Origin: Trematomus loennbergii
Lineage: Eukaryota; Chordata; Actinopteri; Perciformes; Nototheniidae
Direction of reading: 5' to 3'
Assembly: GCA_012861695.1 (NCBI GenBank)
Contig: JAAOOA010000189.1
Location: 416,501-480,500, forward strand
DNA length: 64,000 nucleotides
This document shows positions 35,182 to 46,287 of this stretch, piece after piece. Under the pieces are notes generated by a model. It worked only from the letters and a program-made list of their open reading frames with translations. It was not told the origin of the DNA and did no database searches. Made by a program: the position numbers and the translations under genes. Positions within the stretch are counted from its first letter, which is position 1. The number at the start of each line of letters is the position of its first letter.

Positions 35182-35457
35182 TCAGAGGGGCGGGCTGCTC
35201 CGATCCTTCGATATTAGCGAGTCCAGAGTCAAAAGGGCATACGGGAGAGCGCATTTCGTGCCATGAAACGTCAGCTTTTGGTAAAAACTATCCGATGGAG
35301 TCAGCGCTCCAGAGGTTCCACCATCCGAATGTCCGAAGTGAACAGAGGCATCGCTGGGAGGCAATCCGTCAGTTTTGCCGACATGCGGGCTGACAATTAA
35401 TCCCAGGAAAAAAGCGAACACAAGGGTAGCTTTAGGCAACATTGTGCTGCAACACAC
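35182..35457 (-). pseudogene. LINE 5' leader peptide region, copy b
   Basis: A frame that in the undisrupted family would run into the endonuclease. Within it MLPKATLVFAFFLGLIVSPH is a short basic start followed by a hydrophobic core, like a signal peptide or membrane anchor. The rest is Ser/Gly/Asp-rich with no domain. A frameshift at about 35185 separates it from the 2A-like motif. Upstream (35460-35810) is 5' UTR-like sequence with tandem CAGCTCAGGTC motifs. Start codon choice is uncertain. Confidence 0.55.
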
Positions 35458-35908
35458 CCAATTCAGGATCCGCAGCTCAGGTCCCAGCAGCTCAGGTCGA
35501 TCAGCAGCTCAGGTCGACCAGCCCCCGACAGCACGGCAGGACAGACAGCAATCCAGTCCGAAAGAGCGACAGCTCAGGCAGAGAGCAAACAATCCAGTCA
35601 CAGCGAGGCACCGGCACAAAACGACGCAAAACAGCCCAAAAACTTTTAAAAGCTTTTAAAACGTTTTTAAAAGCGCAGCAGACCAATTTAAAAACGGGTC
35701 TAAAAAGCTAAATAAAAATTATAAATGTCAGTATGCACAAGAGGTAGTTAATGCCAAAAAAAACGAGAATGAGACTAACAGAGACAGAAACAAATCAACG
35801 TGCTGCCATCTTGGAACACACACCTGGGTGCAATCAACCTCAATTCGAGGTTCTGAAAGCTTCTGAAACTGACCTGAAGAGGATCCAGTTTTGATGTAAT
35901 CTAATATA

Positions 35909-36300
35909 CAGGGTTCGTACGGGTGCTAGAAATCCTTGAAAATGCTTGAAATTGTACGAGGTGTTTTCAAGGTTTGAAAAGTGCTTGAATTTGGGATAAA
36001 GTGCTTGAAATTGTAAATGCTTTACTTCGATTTTTAGATTAAAAGAAAATAAAGAAGTCGGAGCGCGCTTAATTGCTTCGCTTTTACATAAAACAGCTCC
36101 GCCCCGGCCTTCCCGCATTATGCGCGTGACCTGCAAGTGTTTTTGTTACGTGTGTGACCTGGGCATTCTGATGAGAGTGATAGATGACAGTATGCCAGGA
36201 GGTTGCAGTTTCAACGAGCGTTGGCTAGCAGAAGACAAATACAAGCCATGGCTAAGACGAGGGTCAATCCCACAAGTAGCCTCCTGCAAAATGTGGGGGG
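35909..36300 (+). mobile_element. hAT end with a BED-like ORF fragment
   Basis: Starts CAGGGTTCGTACGGGTGC, a hAT-type end, with CTTGAAAT repeats. A frame at about 36200-36290 (CSFNERWLAEDKYKPWLRRG then VASCKM) resembles the start of ZBED/hAT-derived proteins (SFNxxWL...W...C...C). It is cut by the DIRS element at about 36300-36320. Confidence 0.5.
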
Positions 36301-36319
36301 GCTACATAACCACATAACC

Positions 36320-37300
36320 ATAACCACAGCTCCTCCGCTGTGGTCAACAAGGAGGCGGAGAGGACTCCGCCCTGTCTGTTGATATAAACCACTGTGGTGC
36401 TGTTGTCGCTCCTGAATTAGGGGCATGAAATGCTGGAGGACTAACACTACTGCCCGTAGCTCTAGGAGGTTGCTGTGTCGAGACTCTGTCAGAGCCTAGC
36501 GCCCACCTATAGCCCTCTTCAGGCAGGTCCCTCCCCATCCTGTTCTGGACGCGTCCGTGAACACTGTGATGTAGGAGGTCACCCGTCCCAGTGGAGACCC
36601 CCTCCGGAGGTGGTCCGGAGACCCCCAAACCGGAGGTTGCCCTCCACTGAGGGGGGGGATGGTCACCAGCCGTCGTTTGTGCCTCCAAACGCAGGCTGGA
36701 GAACCACCTCTGCAGGCGGCGCATATGTAGTAACCCCAGCGGGACCACCATGTGAGCAGCCGCCATGAGACCCAGAGTCTGCATGACAGTTAAAGCTGTC
36801 ACTGTCGCCCCCTGTCGCAGCCTGTGCACCGCCCTGAGAAGGGGCGCACGTCTGCTCTCTGACAGGGTGGCACGCAGCGCGTCTGCATCGAGCACCACTC
36901 CCAAATACAACGCCTGTTGGCGAGGTATGGGGGTGCTCTTTTTCCAATTGATCGCAAAACCTAATTTGGTTAGGTGTGTGATCAACTGTGCTCTGCAAAA
37001 CATTGCCTGTTCCCGGGACCCAGCCATGACTATGAGGTCGTCTATGTAAAATAAAACTCTCATGCTGTGTGCGCGCAGCGGTTGAGGCGCTGTGGCCACA
37101 CATTTGCTGAATGTGCGTGGGGATAGGGAATAACCGAACGGCAGCCTGTTGTACTCGTAGGCTATTCCCTGGAAGGCAAAACGCAGATACTTCCTGTGCG
37201 CTGGAACAATTTCCACATGAAAGTACGCGTCTTTCAGGTCGATGGTGGTGAACACAGCTGAGCTTCCATTCCTCATAACATTGTGTTAATGGGCAAGCCC
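36320..37300 (-). pseudogene. DIRS-type reverse transcriptase / RNase H
   Basis: From about 37276 leftward: FTTIDLKDAYFHVEIVPAHR (RT motif A), LRFAFQGIAYEYNRLPFG, SPRTFSKC, then FYIDDLIVMAG (motif C, in the YIDD form typical of DIRS/Ty3-like RTs), HLTKLGFAINWKKS and YLGVVLDAD. The frame then departs (ATTAPQW) where the RNase H segment DNSTTVVYINRQGG is readable in another frame at about 36350-36400. Upstream at 37300-37400 the RT N-terminus (ERVIREYHSF) is visible in yet another frame next to a deletion. No tyrosine recombinase domain is seen on the left, so the element is 3'-truncated or rearranged. Confidence 0.85.
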
Positions 37301-37429
37301 TCAGCTGTGGGGCCGCAGCTATAAAGCTGTGATACTCTCTGATGACCCGCTCCGCCGAAAAACTCCCCGTAAAGGGAAGATTTGCCCGTGGGGGGTCGAA
37401 ACAGAAAGGGCCGATTATCTATTGAGGAC

Positions 37430-38020
37430 CCTCGAGGTTCAAGGTTCAAGGTTCTTTATTGTCAAACTGACATAGCTACAGAGTAATTATGTTGTTGAAA
37501 ATCTTATGTCACATAATAACAATACAGATAGCAATACAAAAAGAAAAATAGTTATAAAATAAAGTGAGCATGTGGAATAGTGCAGTACGAGTCTATATAC
37601 AAGTTATTGGAATGATATATATTAGATATTAGATGCATATTACTGAGTAGCAGATGAATGTTTTGAAGTTGTTTCAGCAGTTCAATTGTTTAACAGTCTC
37701 ACTGCCCGCGGGAAGAAACTGTCTCCGAATCTTCTTGTCTTTGCCAGGATGCTGCGCACCCTGAACGAGTGCGAGCGTTGCTATAATGCAGCCCCTACCA
37801 CTATGGTAAACAGCATTATTTGCAGTCTTAGCTTCAGGCATAGAGTGTTTTCTAACAGAAAAACGTCGGCCATAATGTCCCTGTACCTGCATCGCACCAT
37901 AATAGCGCTGCCTGCAGTTTATCACTCTCATCTGCGCACTCCCACTAGCCTCCTCCCTAACAGGAGCTAGAGCTGGGGCGGCGAGTGGGGAATTGCTACA
38001 GTCATCAACATGTGCAAGTG
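37430..38020 (-). mobile_element. Non-LTR retroposon fragment inside the DIRS element
   Basis: A GGTTCAAGGTTCAAGGTTC run followed by TTTATTGTCAAACTGACAT is a retroposon 3' end with a short tandem tail on the minus strand. The body to about 38020 (includes CGCGGGAAGAAACTGTCTCC) is a widespread fish repeat. It separates the DIRS RT from its gag-like region. No RT frame. Confidence 0.55.
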
Positions 38021-38041
38021 TATTGTGGAAACAAAGGACAC

Positions 38042-38930
38042 TCAGACTTGGATATAGATCAACACCATCTTTATTTTTAAAGGTTTTGACAGGGATCTGG
38101 GCATTAAATAGGCAGTCAACTCCGCGAAGATGGAGCTCCCCACCCGGGTGCTCTGCTGTTGCGGAGCCTGCCTCGGTCGGGCAGCCCTTCCCCGTGACTG
38201 CCGGTATGCCGGTGCCACGGGGTGGGCCGTAGAGGTGGAGGGCGCCGCAGCTACGGGACCCCCGTGCCGGCGCCTCTCCCTCCGCTTCACTGTCGCACTA
38301 CGCTCCCTCCCCTGCATGGCAATGCGAGGGGGGCACGTAACGGGGCCTGAGGAGGAGCCAGCGATAGCATGCGGCTAAGCTGGACTCTCTCCTCCTCTAG
38401 GCGGCTGAAGCGCTGGGTGACCGAGGAGACCGACCCAAAGAGCCCCTCCGTGGACACGGGGGCTCCGAGGAGATCTTCTCGGTCCTTCTTAGATAGGGCC
38501 GTGAGCCCTGGCCACACGTGACGAGACGCCACTGTGGCCAGGGAAATCATCCGCCCTGCTGCGGTGGCCACGCCATAAATCAGATTATTCATCTGACTAA
38601 CAGCGCGGTCCGAATAATCGCTCTCGTCCTGAGACGGGAGGGCGGGGGCGTCTGCCTGAGGGGTGATCAGGAAGACGCCAACACGCCAAGATTATCGGCC
38701 GCAGCCGCCATCTGCTTACCGAGCTTGAAGAACTTATACAGATATTCCAGGTGTCTCCGTCCCGGGGCAGCGGGGCGGAGGACGTTTACCCTCCGCCCAA
38801 CCAGCCGCGGAAGCAGATGGGCCGCCAGGCTCTCATCGAGGGGGGGGCACACCTGGACATGTCGTGTCCGAGCGATCCACCACCTTAACGATACCCGCCA
38901 TGGCGGCTATCGGGGCCTTCGTTTTTAATT
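38042..38930 (-). pseudogene. DIRS gag-like region
   Basis: Minus-strand frames in succession: LAAHLLPRLVGRRVNVLRP and YLYKFFKLGKQMAAAADNLG (38667-38852); MISLATVASRHVWPGLTALS, DREDLLGAPVSTEGLFGSV and VTQRFSRLEEE (38287-38592); and a basic, proline-rich tail (38042-38317). The DAPVSxxGLFG-like core followed by a Q-F-S helix is the pattern I associate with DIRS Gag. Frames change near 38300 and 38600. GC-rich, unlike its surroundings. Confidence 0.6.
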
Positions 38931-39240
38931 GTTGCTGCCATGTCGCCTCCACACACCGCCATACCTCTGGCAGCTGGGGCGAAATGAAGGTCGGCTGCGC
39001 CGGACGCACCGGGCCATAAATCTCAGGTGGTTTACAGCATGCGCGCGATGGATATATCCAGTGCTAAAGCACCGCCTCTGGCGGTCAGTAGGGACGAAAT
39101 AGAACTCTGAAATGTTTTGTAGAGCCGCCATTGTATTTGCACACATTAGCATTATTAGCATTAGCATTCGCCCAGCGCACAAACGCAGAGAGACTAACTT
39201 ATGGCAACACAAAATAAAGCATGGGAGCGGTGGAGATGAG
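38931..39240. other. DIRS 5' side and flank
   Basis: GGCGGTCAGTAGGGACGAAATAG (39077 onward) is probably DIRS 5' sequence. GTATTTGCACACATTAGCATTATTAGCA marks a return to other sequence. No gene seen. Confidence 0.35.
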
Positions 39241-39272
39241 GAGGTGTCGGCGTTCTGGTTTTGTAGTTGTAG

Positions 39273-39398
39273 TCATTTGTTCTGGGAATGTCATTTTCGA
39301 GCCTGAAACATGAAAAACAGGCTTGGTGCTTAACAGGTTAAGCCCTGAGCCTGTTTTTCAGGTCTCAGGCTCGAAAATGACATTCCCAGAACAAATGA
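39273..39398. repeat. Head-to-head palindrome of TTAA-element ends
   Basis: Arms 39273-39335 and 39336-39398 are inverted repeats (left TCATTTGTTCTGGGAATGTC, right its complement), meeting at GCTTAACAGGTTAAGC. Each arm is one end of the CCTGTTAAGCC family. Confidence 0.85.
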
Positions 39399-40485
39399 CC
39401 ATATCTTCCCTTCTAAAAGGGTTAAATTAATAATCTTTTTTCTCAAAGTAATGATAAACCTGTGAGTTGGATGTAGAAAAGTCAGAATCAATATAGATGT
39501 TTTTTATTTTAAAGAAAATTCAGATTTTACATAGTAAAAAACTGTAAATGATAGTGTCCGTCCAAATATTCTTTTTTTACTTATAGTGAAAACTACCCTT
39601 GGATGATGGGTTAGTAGAATAAAAGCTTTATGAATCCAAAGTACAACATATAATAAGTACCCTGTATCAAGATTGATGCAAAACAAGTGACATTTGACCT
39701 TTTTGGAGAGGTTTAGCAAAAATAAACCACTTCTGGGGTCATTTGGGTGGATTTTCCATATCTCTGGCCCCCCTTGCTCATTTTGATGGTTGACACCTCT
39801 TTCTGACCATTAGAGCCAATAGAATCGAAGGGGAGTCCCCCACACACACGTTGTGAAGAGAAAAGGTGGGGCTTCGCGCATGTAATTTTCAATCAGAGTG
39901 AACCTATCTCTAGCTTTGACATCTGGAAACGGAAAAGCAGTTTTAATGCTTATGGATTATCAGAAATATTTCAAAGGGACACAGACACATTAGATTAACC
40001 TATGGATTAACTTCAGCAGCGTTTTTATCGTTTTAATGCCATTGAAGACCACTTTGGAGAGACTACAGAGCCAAGGTAAAAATGTTAGCATTTTTAGCTA
40101 CCTAGCGTCACCTGTTTCGATGTCCGTTTTTGCTTATAACGTTGCAAATACGTATAATTCAGTGGTAATGTCGGTGTCAATAGATTCTGTGTCACCTCAC
40201 GATGTGAATCGATGTGTTGGATGTGGTGAAAAGATAAATAATAAGGTTTTGTGAGTGATTTTCGGTGCAGTAAGGTGTTAGCATTTTTCGCTCGTTGCTA
40301 ATTCAGAGGCTCAGTGTTAGCATTGTGGGTTTTCTTTTGAAAAAAAAAAGATCAGTTAGATGAGTTTCTTCCCGTTACATGGATATAAAACATTCATAGT
40401 TTTATTAAATGAACATGCCCTCACACTGTTTCCTGCAAGATGTTGCGGCAGTGCCCCGGTACCGGGGTCTCTCGGGCTTAACAGG
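39345..40485. mobile_element. TTAA element of the CCTGTTAAGCC family
   Basis: Begins within the palindrome (GCCCTGAGCCTGTTTTTC) and ends CTCTCGGGCTTAACAGG followed by TTAA at 40486-40489. The interior is related to 4613-5740 and 10886-11890, inverted relative to the latter. No transposase. The left TTAA is shared with the neighbouring inverted copy. Confidence 0.65.
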
Positions 40486-40489
40486 TTAA

Positions 40490-41264
40490 TTATTAGATCG
40501 GTCACAACATTTGCAGAAACATGCAGGAACCAGCAGATGGCAGCAGAACCAAACAGTTGTTGGGGGGGGGGGGGTTCTCTGTGAACTGCTTTTACTGCAC
40601 ACACCTCCAGTGCCGATTCTAGAGTCGGTGGGGGCCCTAGGCAAACATTCACTGGGGGCCCCTCGAACCAGCTTTTCATCACCACGCACAGCCGACAGCA
40701 TGCTTAAAGGGGACCTATCATGCAAAATGCTAATGTTAGCATGCTTAAAGGTTAAACTAACATGTTCCAAATGGCTAACAATAGCATTTAATTTAAGTAA
40801 AGGTGAAAAAGCAGGGACTCACATGGCTGTAGACTGTTGTTTATTGAATATATTACATCATCATTACATTTTCATTATAGTAACAAAGGGTGAATGATTC
40901 ACAACAAAATATTAAAACACAATAACAACAGTAAGTGGTGTAACATCACAATGCCTAACATACAGTACACCTGAAATCCTGTCAAATCTACTTTTTATGA
41001 GGATATGTTAAAAAAAAACAACATTTTAATATTGACCTTAAATATGCATGAAGAGGCAGCACATAATATGTGTTCTAACTTTAAATATATTACATTTAAC
41101 GGAATAGTAATATTTTAACATTTGAGGGAAATTCAAGCCAAATCTGAGTTAAATCAAGCACATACAATATTGTTGTTGTGCTTTATGTTGATCTCTATCT
41201 ATGCATATATCCCTTTAAATAATTATGATAGGAAACACAATCTAACATGGTCAACATATTCCTT
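40490..41264. other. Downstream flank of the odorant receptor
   Basis: Holds a G homopolymer at about 40561, a hAT-type end at about 40608 (CAGTGCCGATTCTAGAGTCG), and an isolated TTAA-MITE terminus at about 40706-40733 (TTAAAGGGGACCTATCATGC) without its partner. The rest is AT-rich with no gene. Confidence 0.5.
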
Positions 41265-42208
41265 TTATATTTCAGCAGCAGGACCCTTCTTCAGAAATCT
41301 TAACACGACTCCTTTGATTTGAGGCAGACCCAGGCCATAAACGATAGGGTTATTGAGGGGGGGAATGATCAGATACGCTAAAGACAAAATAACTGCGACG
41401 CTTGGATTCAGTTGATCAGCCTCAAATCGAGTCAAACACAGCTCGCAGAAGAGAGAGATGGAGTAGGTCAAAAAGGAGATGATGTGAGGCAGGCAGGTTT
41501 GTAACGCCTTTCCTCTGAATTCAGACGAGCTCCTCCTGCAGACCAGCAGAATCCGTAGATATGTGTACAGGACTAAGAACATGGGGATGAAGATGCCGGT
41601 CACTACGACAAACTGACCAGTTATGTTGTTCAGAGTGGTGTCCACACAGGAGAGCTGCACCATAGGCCAGTTAGAGCAGAAAATCCGGTTCAGTTTATTT
41701 CCACACAGCGGTAATTTAACAGTAAGAAAGACACAGAAGCCAATAGTAAACACTGGGTAGAAAACAGCAGCGAGCACAAGAACCTGCACCCATTTGAAGG
41801 TCATTTTACTGTGATAGTGTAAGGAAGACAGATAGCAATGAATCTATCGTAGGCCATGATGGTGAGGATGGTCAACTCACAGGAAACACAGGTGTAAATA
41901 ACATACACCTGAATAAAGCATAATGGACGTGAGATCAAATGAGAGTCAGAGAGGAGGTCCTGCAGGAACCTGGGGAAGAATCCAGCTGAGCCAAACAGAG
42001 AGTTTACACACAGACAGCTGATGAAAATATACATGGGCTGATGCAGAGACTTCTCCAGGAACACTGCCAGAATAATGACCATGTTAGCAGAGACTATAGT
42101 CACATAGATGAACAGACACAAGATGAAGAACAGGTATCTGAGGGGCCCAAAGTCTGCAAACACAGTGAACTGAAAGTAGGGAGGGTTCAGGCTGCTGTTG
42201 CTCGTCAT
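41265..42208 (-). pseudogene. Fish odorant receptor, one-base frameshift
   Basis: An intronless G-protein-coupled receptor of about 314 residues, interrupted once. The N-terminal half starts at 42208 (MTSNSSLNPP, an N-glycosylation site NSS), then TM1, LHQPMYIFISCL before TM2, the conserved Cys before TM3 (SRPLCFIQ), and MAYDRFIAICLPY (the odorant receptor MAYDRYVAIC motif). The C-terminal half (41265-41804) has TM5, KALQTCLPHIISFLTYS (the KAxxTCxxH motif before TM6), and LIIPPLNNPIVYGL in TM7. Between them, at 41801-41820, one base is missing, converting the YHYHSKM-type junction into a stop. Everything else is intact, so the lesion is young, allelic or a sequencing error. It would act in olfactory neurons; the exact subfamily is not assigned. 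Confidence 0.92.
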
Positions 42209-43645
42209 GTCTGCTCCAAAGAGAGGAACAATACAGGAACTGTTAATGAGATGTTGTTAGCTACATTTCAGATATTAATACAAAATCAGCCTGCATGCAA
42301 TCTCCAACAGTTGTATGTGACCATGTTAAATATAACATCTGGGAAAATCTCACCTCCACACACAGTAGTTCACAGACTTATTCAGGCTCTCTATATCTGC
42401 GAAGAAAGGGGGAATATAAATGCACAATAAGGGAAATGTTCAAAGGAAAATGTCGTAATTCAACACCTACAGTAATACAAAAAACAAGCCTGCGTGCATG
42501 TGAATTGAACCTTCCTAACACTTGTACATGACAATATTGAATTTAACTTCAGGTAGCTGGAGAAGAGAAGCACACACATGAAGGGCAGGAAAAAAGTCTC
42601 ATAAACTACATGAACCACCACATGGTAATTCGCATTGATTTAAACATTATTTCACACTCTTACACATTGCCTCCTTCATGTTTGCAAGTTGGCCTAAACA
42701 GAGAACACATTCATAGACAGAACAAGAGTTATAGAAAGGAGATGCAAGACTTAAGGAAAGGTCACAAGCAGACAATAATCAATATAATCTAATTTGAAGT
42801 AAGTCAAATATAAGTGAGAATATATTCTTTCCTTATGTTAAATACATATATGTGCACAAATACTTGCATGCAGAAGCAGTATACACATGTATGCAGTATG
42901 ATTATCTACCTGTGTCAAGGTACTAACAATAAATCAACATATGTTACTCAATATTAATATATTAATATGAATACAAAATCAGCCTGCATGCATGCATGTG
43001 AATTGTAAAATCTCCTAGGGTTGTACGTGACAATATTGTGCTGGGAATATCTCACCTCCACATACACTACATGCAGCAAAGATCTGGCATGTCTCAGTTA
43101 TTCAAACAGGAGTTCACAGACTTACTCACTTTCTATATCTGGATAAAAAGGAGGGAATATAAATGCAACTTGTCCTAATTCAACACATACAATACTAAAA
43201 ACCACAATAACCTGCATGCATGTGAATGGCAAACGCTCACAGTTGGACCTGACAATAGTACATATAAATTCCAAGTAACTGAAGAAGTGATGTACACAAA
43301 ATAAGACCTTCTCATAAACTACATGCACCACAATCCTGGCATTTCTCAGTTATTTAAACAGTATTTCACTCACATTTAAAATGTTTGTGTTTGCACCTAA
43401 AGCAAAAAGAGAGATGCATTCAAAGTCAGTAAAGGAAAGGAGAGGAAGAAAAAAAGGCTGAACTTGCCCTAGCCAGCATATAGTATCATCACATTGAAGG
43501 ATAATGTAAGTGAGAATAATCCATAGCATATACACTATGTTAATCAATGCTTGCAAAAGCTTGCATAAGAATAACATATTCAATGAATTCAACACTCTCA
43601 GCACATCAGCACATATAAATACACTCATACAGAATAATTATTGAC
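42209..43645. repeat. Diverged tandem repeats upstream of the receptor
   Basis: Phrases recur at irregular spacing: AATACAAAATCAGCCTGCATGC (42280, 42968), AATCTCACCTCCACA/ATCTCACCTCCACAT (42349, 43048), GCATGCATGTGAAT (about 42491, 42990, 43213), CTCATAAACTACATG (42597, 43311) and TTCTCAGTTATTTAAACAG-like (43089, 43342). They suggest three or four old copies of a 400-700-bp unit. No coding capacity; it lies on the 5' side of the minus-strand receptor. Confidence 0.6.
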
Positions 43646-43969
43646 TTACTGATTCCATGCGTGAAAGTGTGCTGTAGGAACATTCACATATCTTATACTT
43701 GTGTTCAGATCAGCACGATAACCTTGAAAGCATTCAATAGTCAGTAGTGTGTTTTACAATAGTTAGACAACTGAAACAACCATCAACAATTACGTTTTAA
43801 GATTCAACGTGGGTACTAACAATAAAACAATGTATGTAACTCAGCATGTTAGTGAGAGCTTTGACATGATGAGAGGAAGCCGCCCCCCCTGTAATGATCC
43901 ACTCTGAAGAAGCTGGACACTTTAGGTCTGTCTGCTGCTAGGATGCAAACGTTGCATCATGTTACTGAG

Positions 43970-44180
<211 letters not shown>

Positions 44181-44687
44181 TCCCCCTCGATTAAAAATGG
44201 TCAATGAATCTGCAGAATATCTTCTTGAATGTTCCTGAGCTTTTGGTAAACATAGAGAAACGATGTATTTGTGGCCCTTAAAGAGACCAGAAGGTGTTCC
44301 AAAGACAGGAGGAACACGAGGCAGAGTTTTCTATATGCCTCTTGTTTGGTAGTTTCATTCAAATCAGAGCTTGGTCAGAAAGGAAAAGCTCTGAGCTTTA
44401 AAAGGGTCCACTTCCTGTTTGGTACTGATGATCACCGTGGGAGCAGTTTGGTATTGAAGTTAGTCTGTAACACTGCACAGCATTTCCAAGTGTGGTCATC
44501 TCAAACACCCCTAAAACTTCAAGTTGACCTTTCCACGATAACATGTGTGTGAGTTAATGATGATAAACCAACCAAATGAGTTGACATATCATCAACATGA
44601 GTAATAAAGAGCCTTAACGTTTACACTCTAAGGTCAAAGAGGTCAAGATGTGGTGACATCGTTATCAGAAATGACCTAAAGTGATGT

Positions 44688-44741
<54 letters not shown>

Positions 44742-44745
44742 TGTT
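44688..44745. repeat. (GT)n microsatellite, interrupted
   Basis: Paralog of 1046-1083, expanded and with one GG interruption. Confidence 0.97.
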
Positions 44746-45254
44746 GGCCTCTCAGTAATATGATGCAATGTGTTCAGATCACAGCCGTGTCCACAGAAGC
44801 TGATGTAATGAGGGTCATTAGAGCCCCTCCCCCCCCTCTCCGGACTACAGCCAGTGTACATAGAGTTAATTATGACCCAGTGGTCACAGTGAGTCTCAGG
44901 GGCGGGGGGGAGGGGGGGCTCTGTTGTCACAAACACAACACACACTCACCTGAGCTGCTGAGTAGGTGAGGTGATTATCTCAGTAATTGGTCCGAGGCGC
45001 TCAACAAAAAAGGTTTCTCCTTAGTCCTCTGAGGAGAGAAACTTTGGCCTGTTAGCAAACACATTAACAACTTTATAAGATCATTTAATATAAGAAATGG
45101 CTATATAATATACAGAGTAATACAAAATAATATGATGTAACACGTTATAATAATTAACATAAATAATAATAAAGTGAGACTTAATGATGTTTTCTGTAAT
45201 CCACTCAAACATCCAAAATCCATATTAAGGATTACGTTTTACTGTCTTTGTCTG

Positions 45255-45438
<184 letters not shown>

Positions 45439-45817
45439 CAACGTTTTTCAGGCCAGGGACCCCCAAACTGATGGAGAGCTGGAGCAGCGACCCCCCTACT
45501 ATATGTATGGCATACAATTGTGTGTTATATTAAACGGGGCCTAGTGCCGTGTATAAACATAGCTACTCTGTTATTGTACATTCAATACTAAGCTATTCAA
45601 ATAATACACAGGTTAATATATTCATGTTTTTATTTTAAACATGTGCAAGGTACAGGGTGGCCGTGCCACTGCCATTTATAAACATACATCTTGCACGGAA
45701 CACAGAGCTATTAAAATAATTCACAGATTCAAGTTTTAACTTCAAACAAGTGCAAGGTACAGGGTGGCCGTGCCACTGCCATTTATAAACATACATCTTG
45801 CATACAACACTGAGCTA

Positions 45818-46287
45818 TTAAAATAATTCACAGATTTGTTTCTTCTGGGCAATCTGAAGAGCAATTTGATAAGAGCATTTCAAAGCTAGCTCACCAACTT
45901 TGGCTGATTTTCTGATCAATATCTGTTGACCTTGGAGGGATTTGAGGCTAGCTTGGAAGTATTCAACAGGTTTGTCTTTTAAGTGGCTGTGTGTTGTCTC
46001 CAAGTGACGCTGCAGCTTTGATGGCTTCATAGATTCATTTGAAAGAACAGTAGAGCAAATGACACACATTGGAAATGCAATGCCATCTGTCTCCTTACAG
46101 GTAATACCAAACTTCAGATAATTATCTGCATATTTTCGGGTCTTCTCTCGTTTGCGCTTACCCTTATTAGCTGCTACATCAGCAGCAGGTTTCGCCTCGC
46201 CACTTGCATGTTCACTGGTGGTTTCTGAGGTGGATGGTATCTCTCTTGTGCTTGTGGATTTTTTGGTCGAGTTACAAAACGATCCAT
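45818..46287 (-). pseudogene. ZBED5-like / hAT N-terminal fragment, copy 2
   Basis: The better-preserved copy. The BED finger (MCVICSTVLSNESMKPSK, then LQRHLETTHSHLKDKP) continues through EYFQASLKSLQGQQ into LIRKSAKVGELALKCSYQIA, ending at a stop. The basic N-terminus (MDRFVTRPKK at 46287) is in a different frame. The second half of the transposase is missing. Lies in a hAT body bounded by about 45434 and 46784. Confidence 0.65.

Larger units (their letters stand above)
31085..35865 (-). mobile_element. LINE (CR1/L2/Rex1 group), copy b, near full length
   Basis: The left boundary follows TGTAAACT and the right boundary precedes TGAAACT-GACCTGAAG. These are an imperfect target duplication; the uninterrupted intron sequence (CCTGTAAACTGACCTGAAGAGG) occurs after the sister exon at about 19553. 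Minus-strand order is 5' leader, endonuclease, linker, RT, C-terminal domain, then a short TTAAATAAAGG-type 3' end. Without the hAT and its 48-bp duplication the body is about 3.85 kb. Confidence 0.9.

Noticed and set aside
36475..36768. Plus-strand frames over the DIRS RT (also 36663-37103 minus and 36765-37049)
   Set aside because: Shadows of the DIRS reverse transcriptase frame.
42041..42430. Plus-strand frame over the receptor's 5' half
   Set aside because: Antisense shadow of the odorant receptor.
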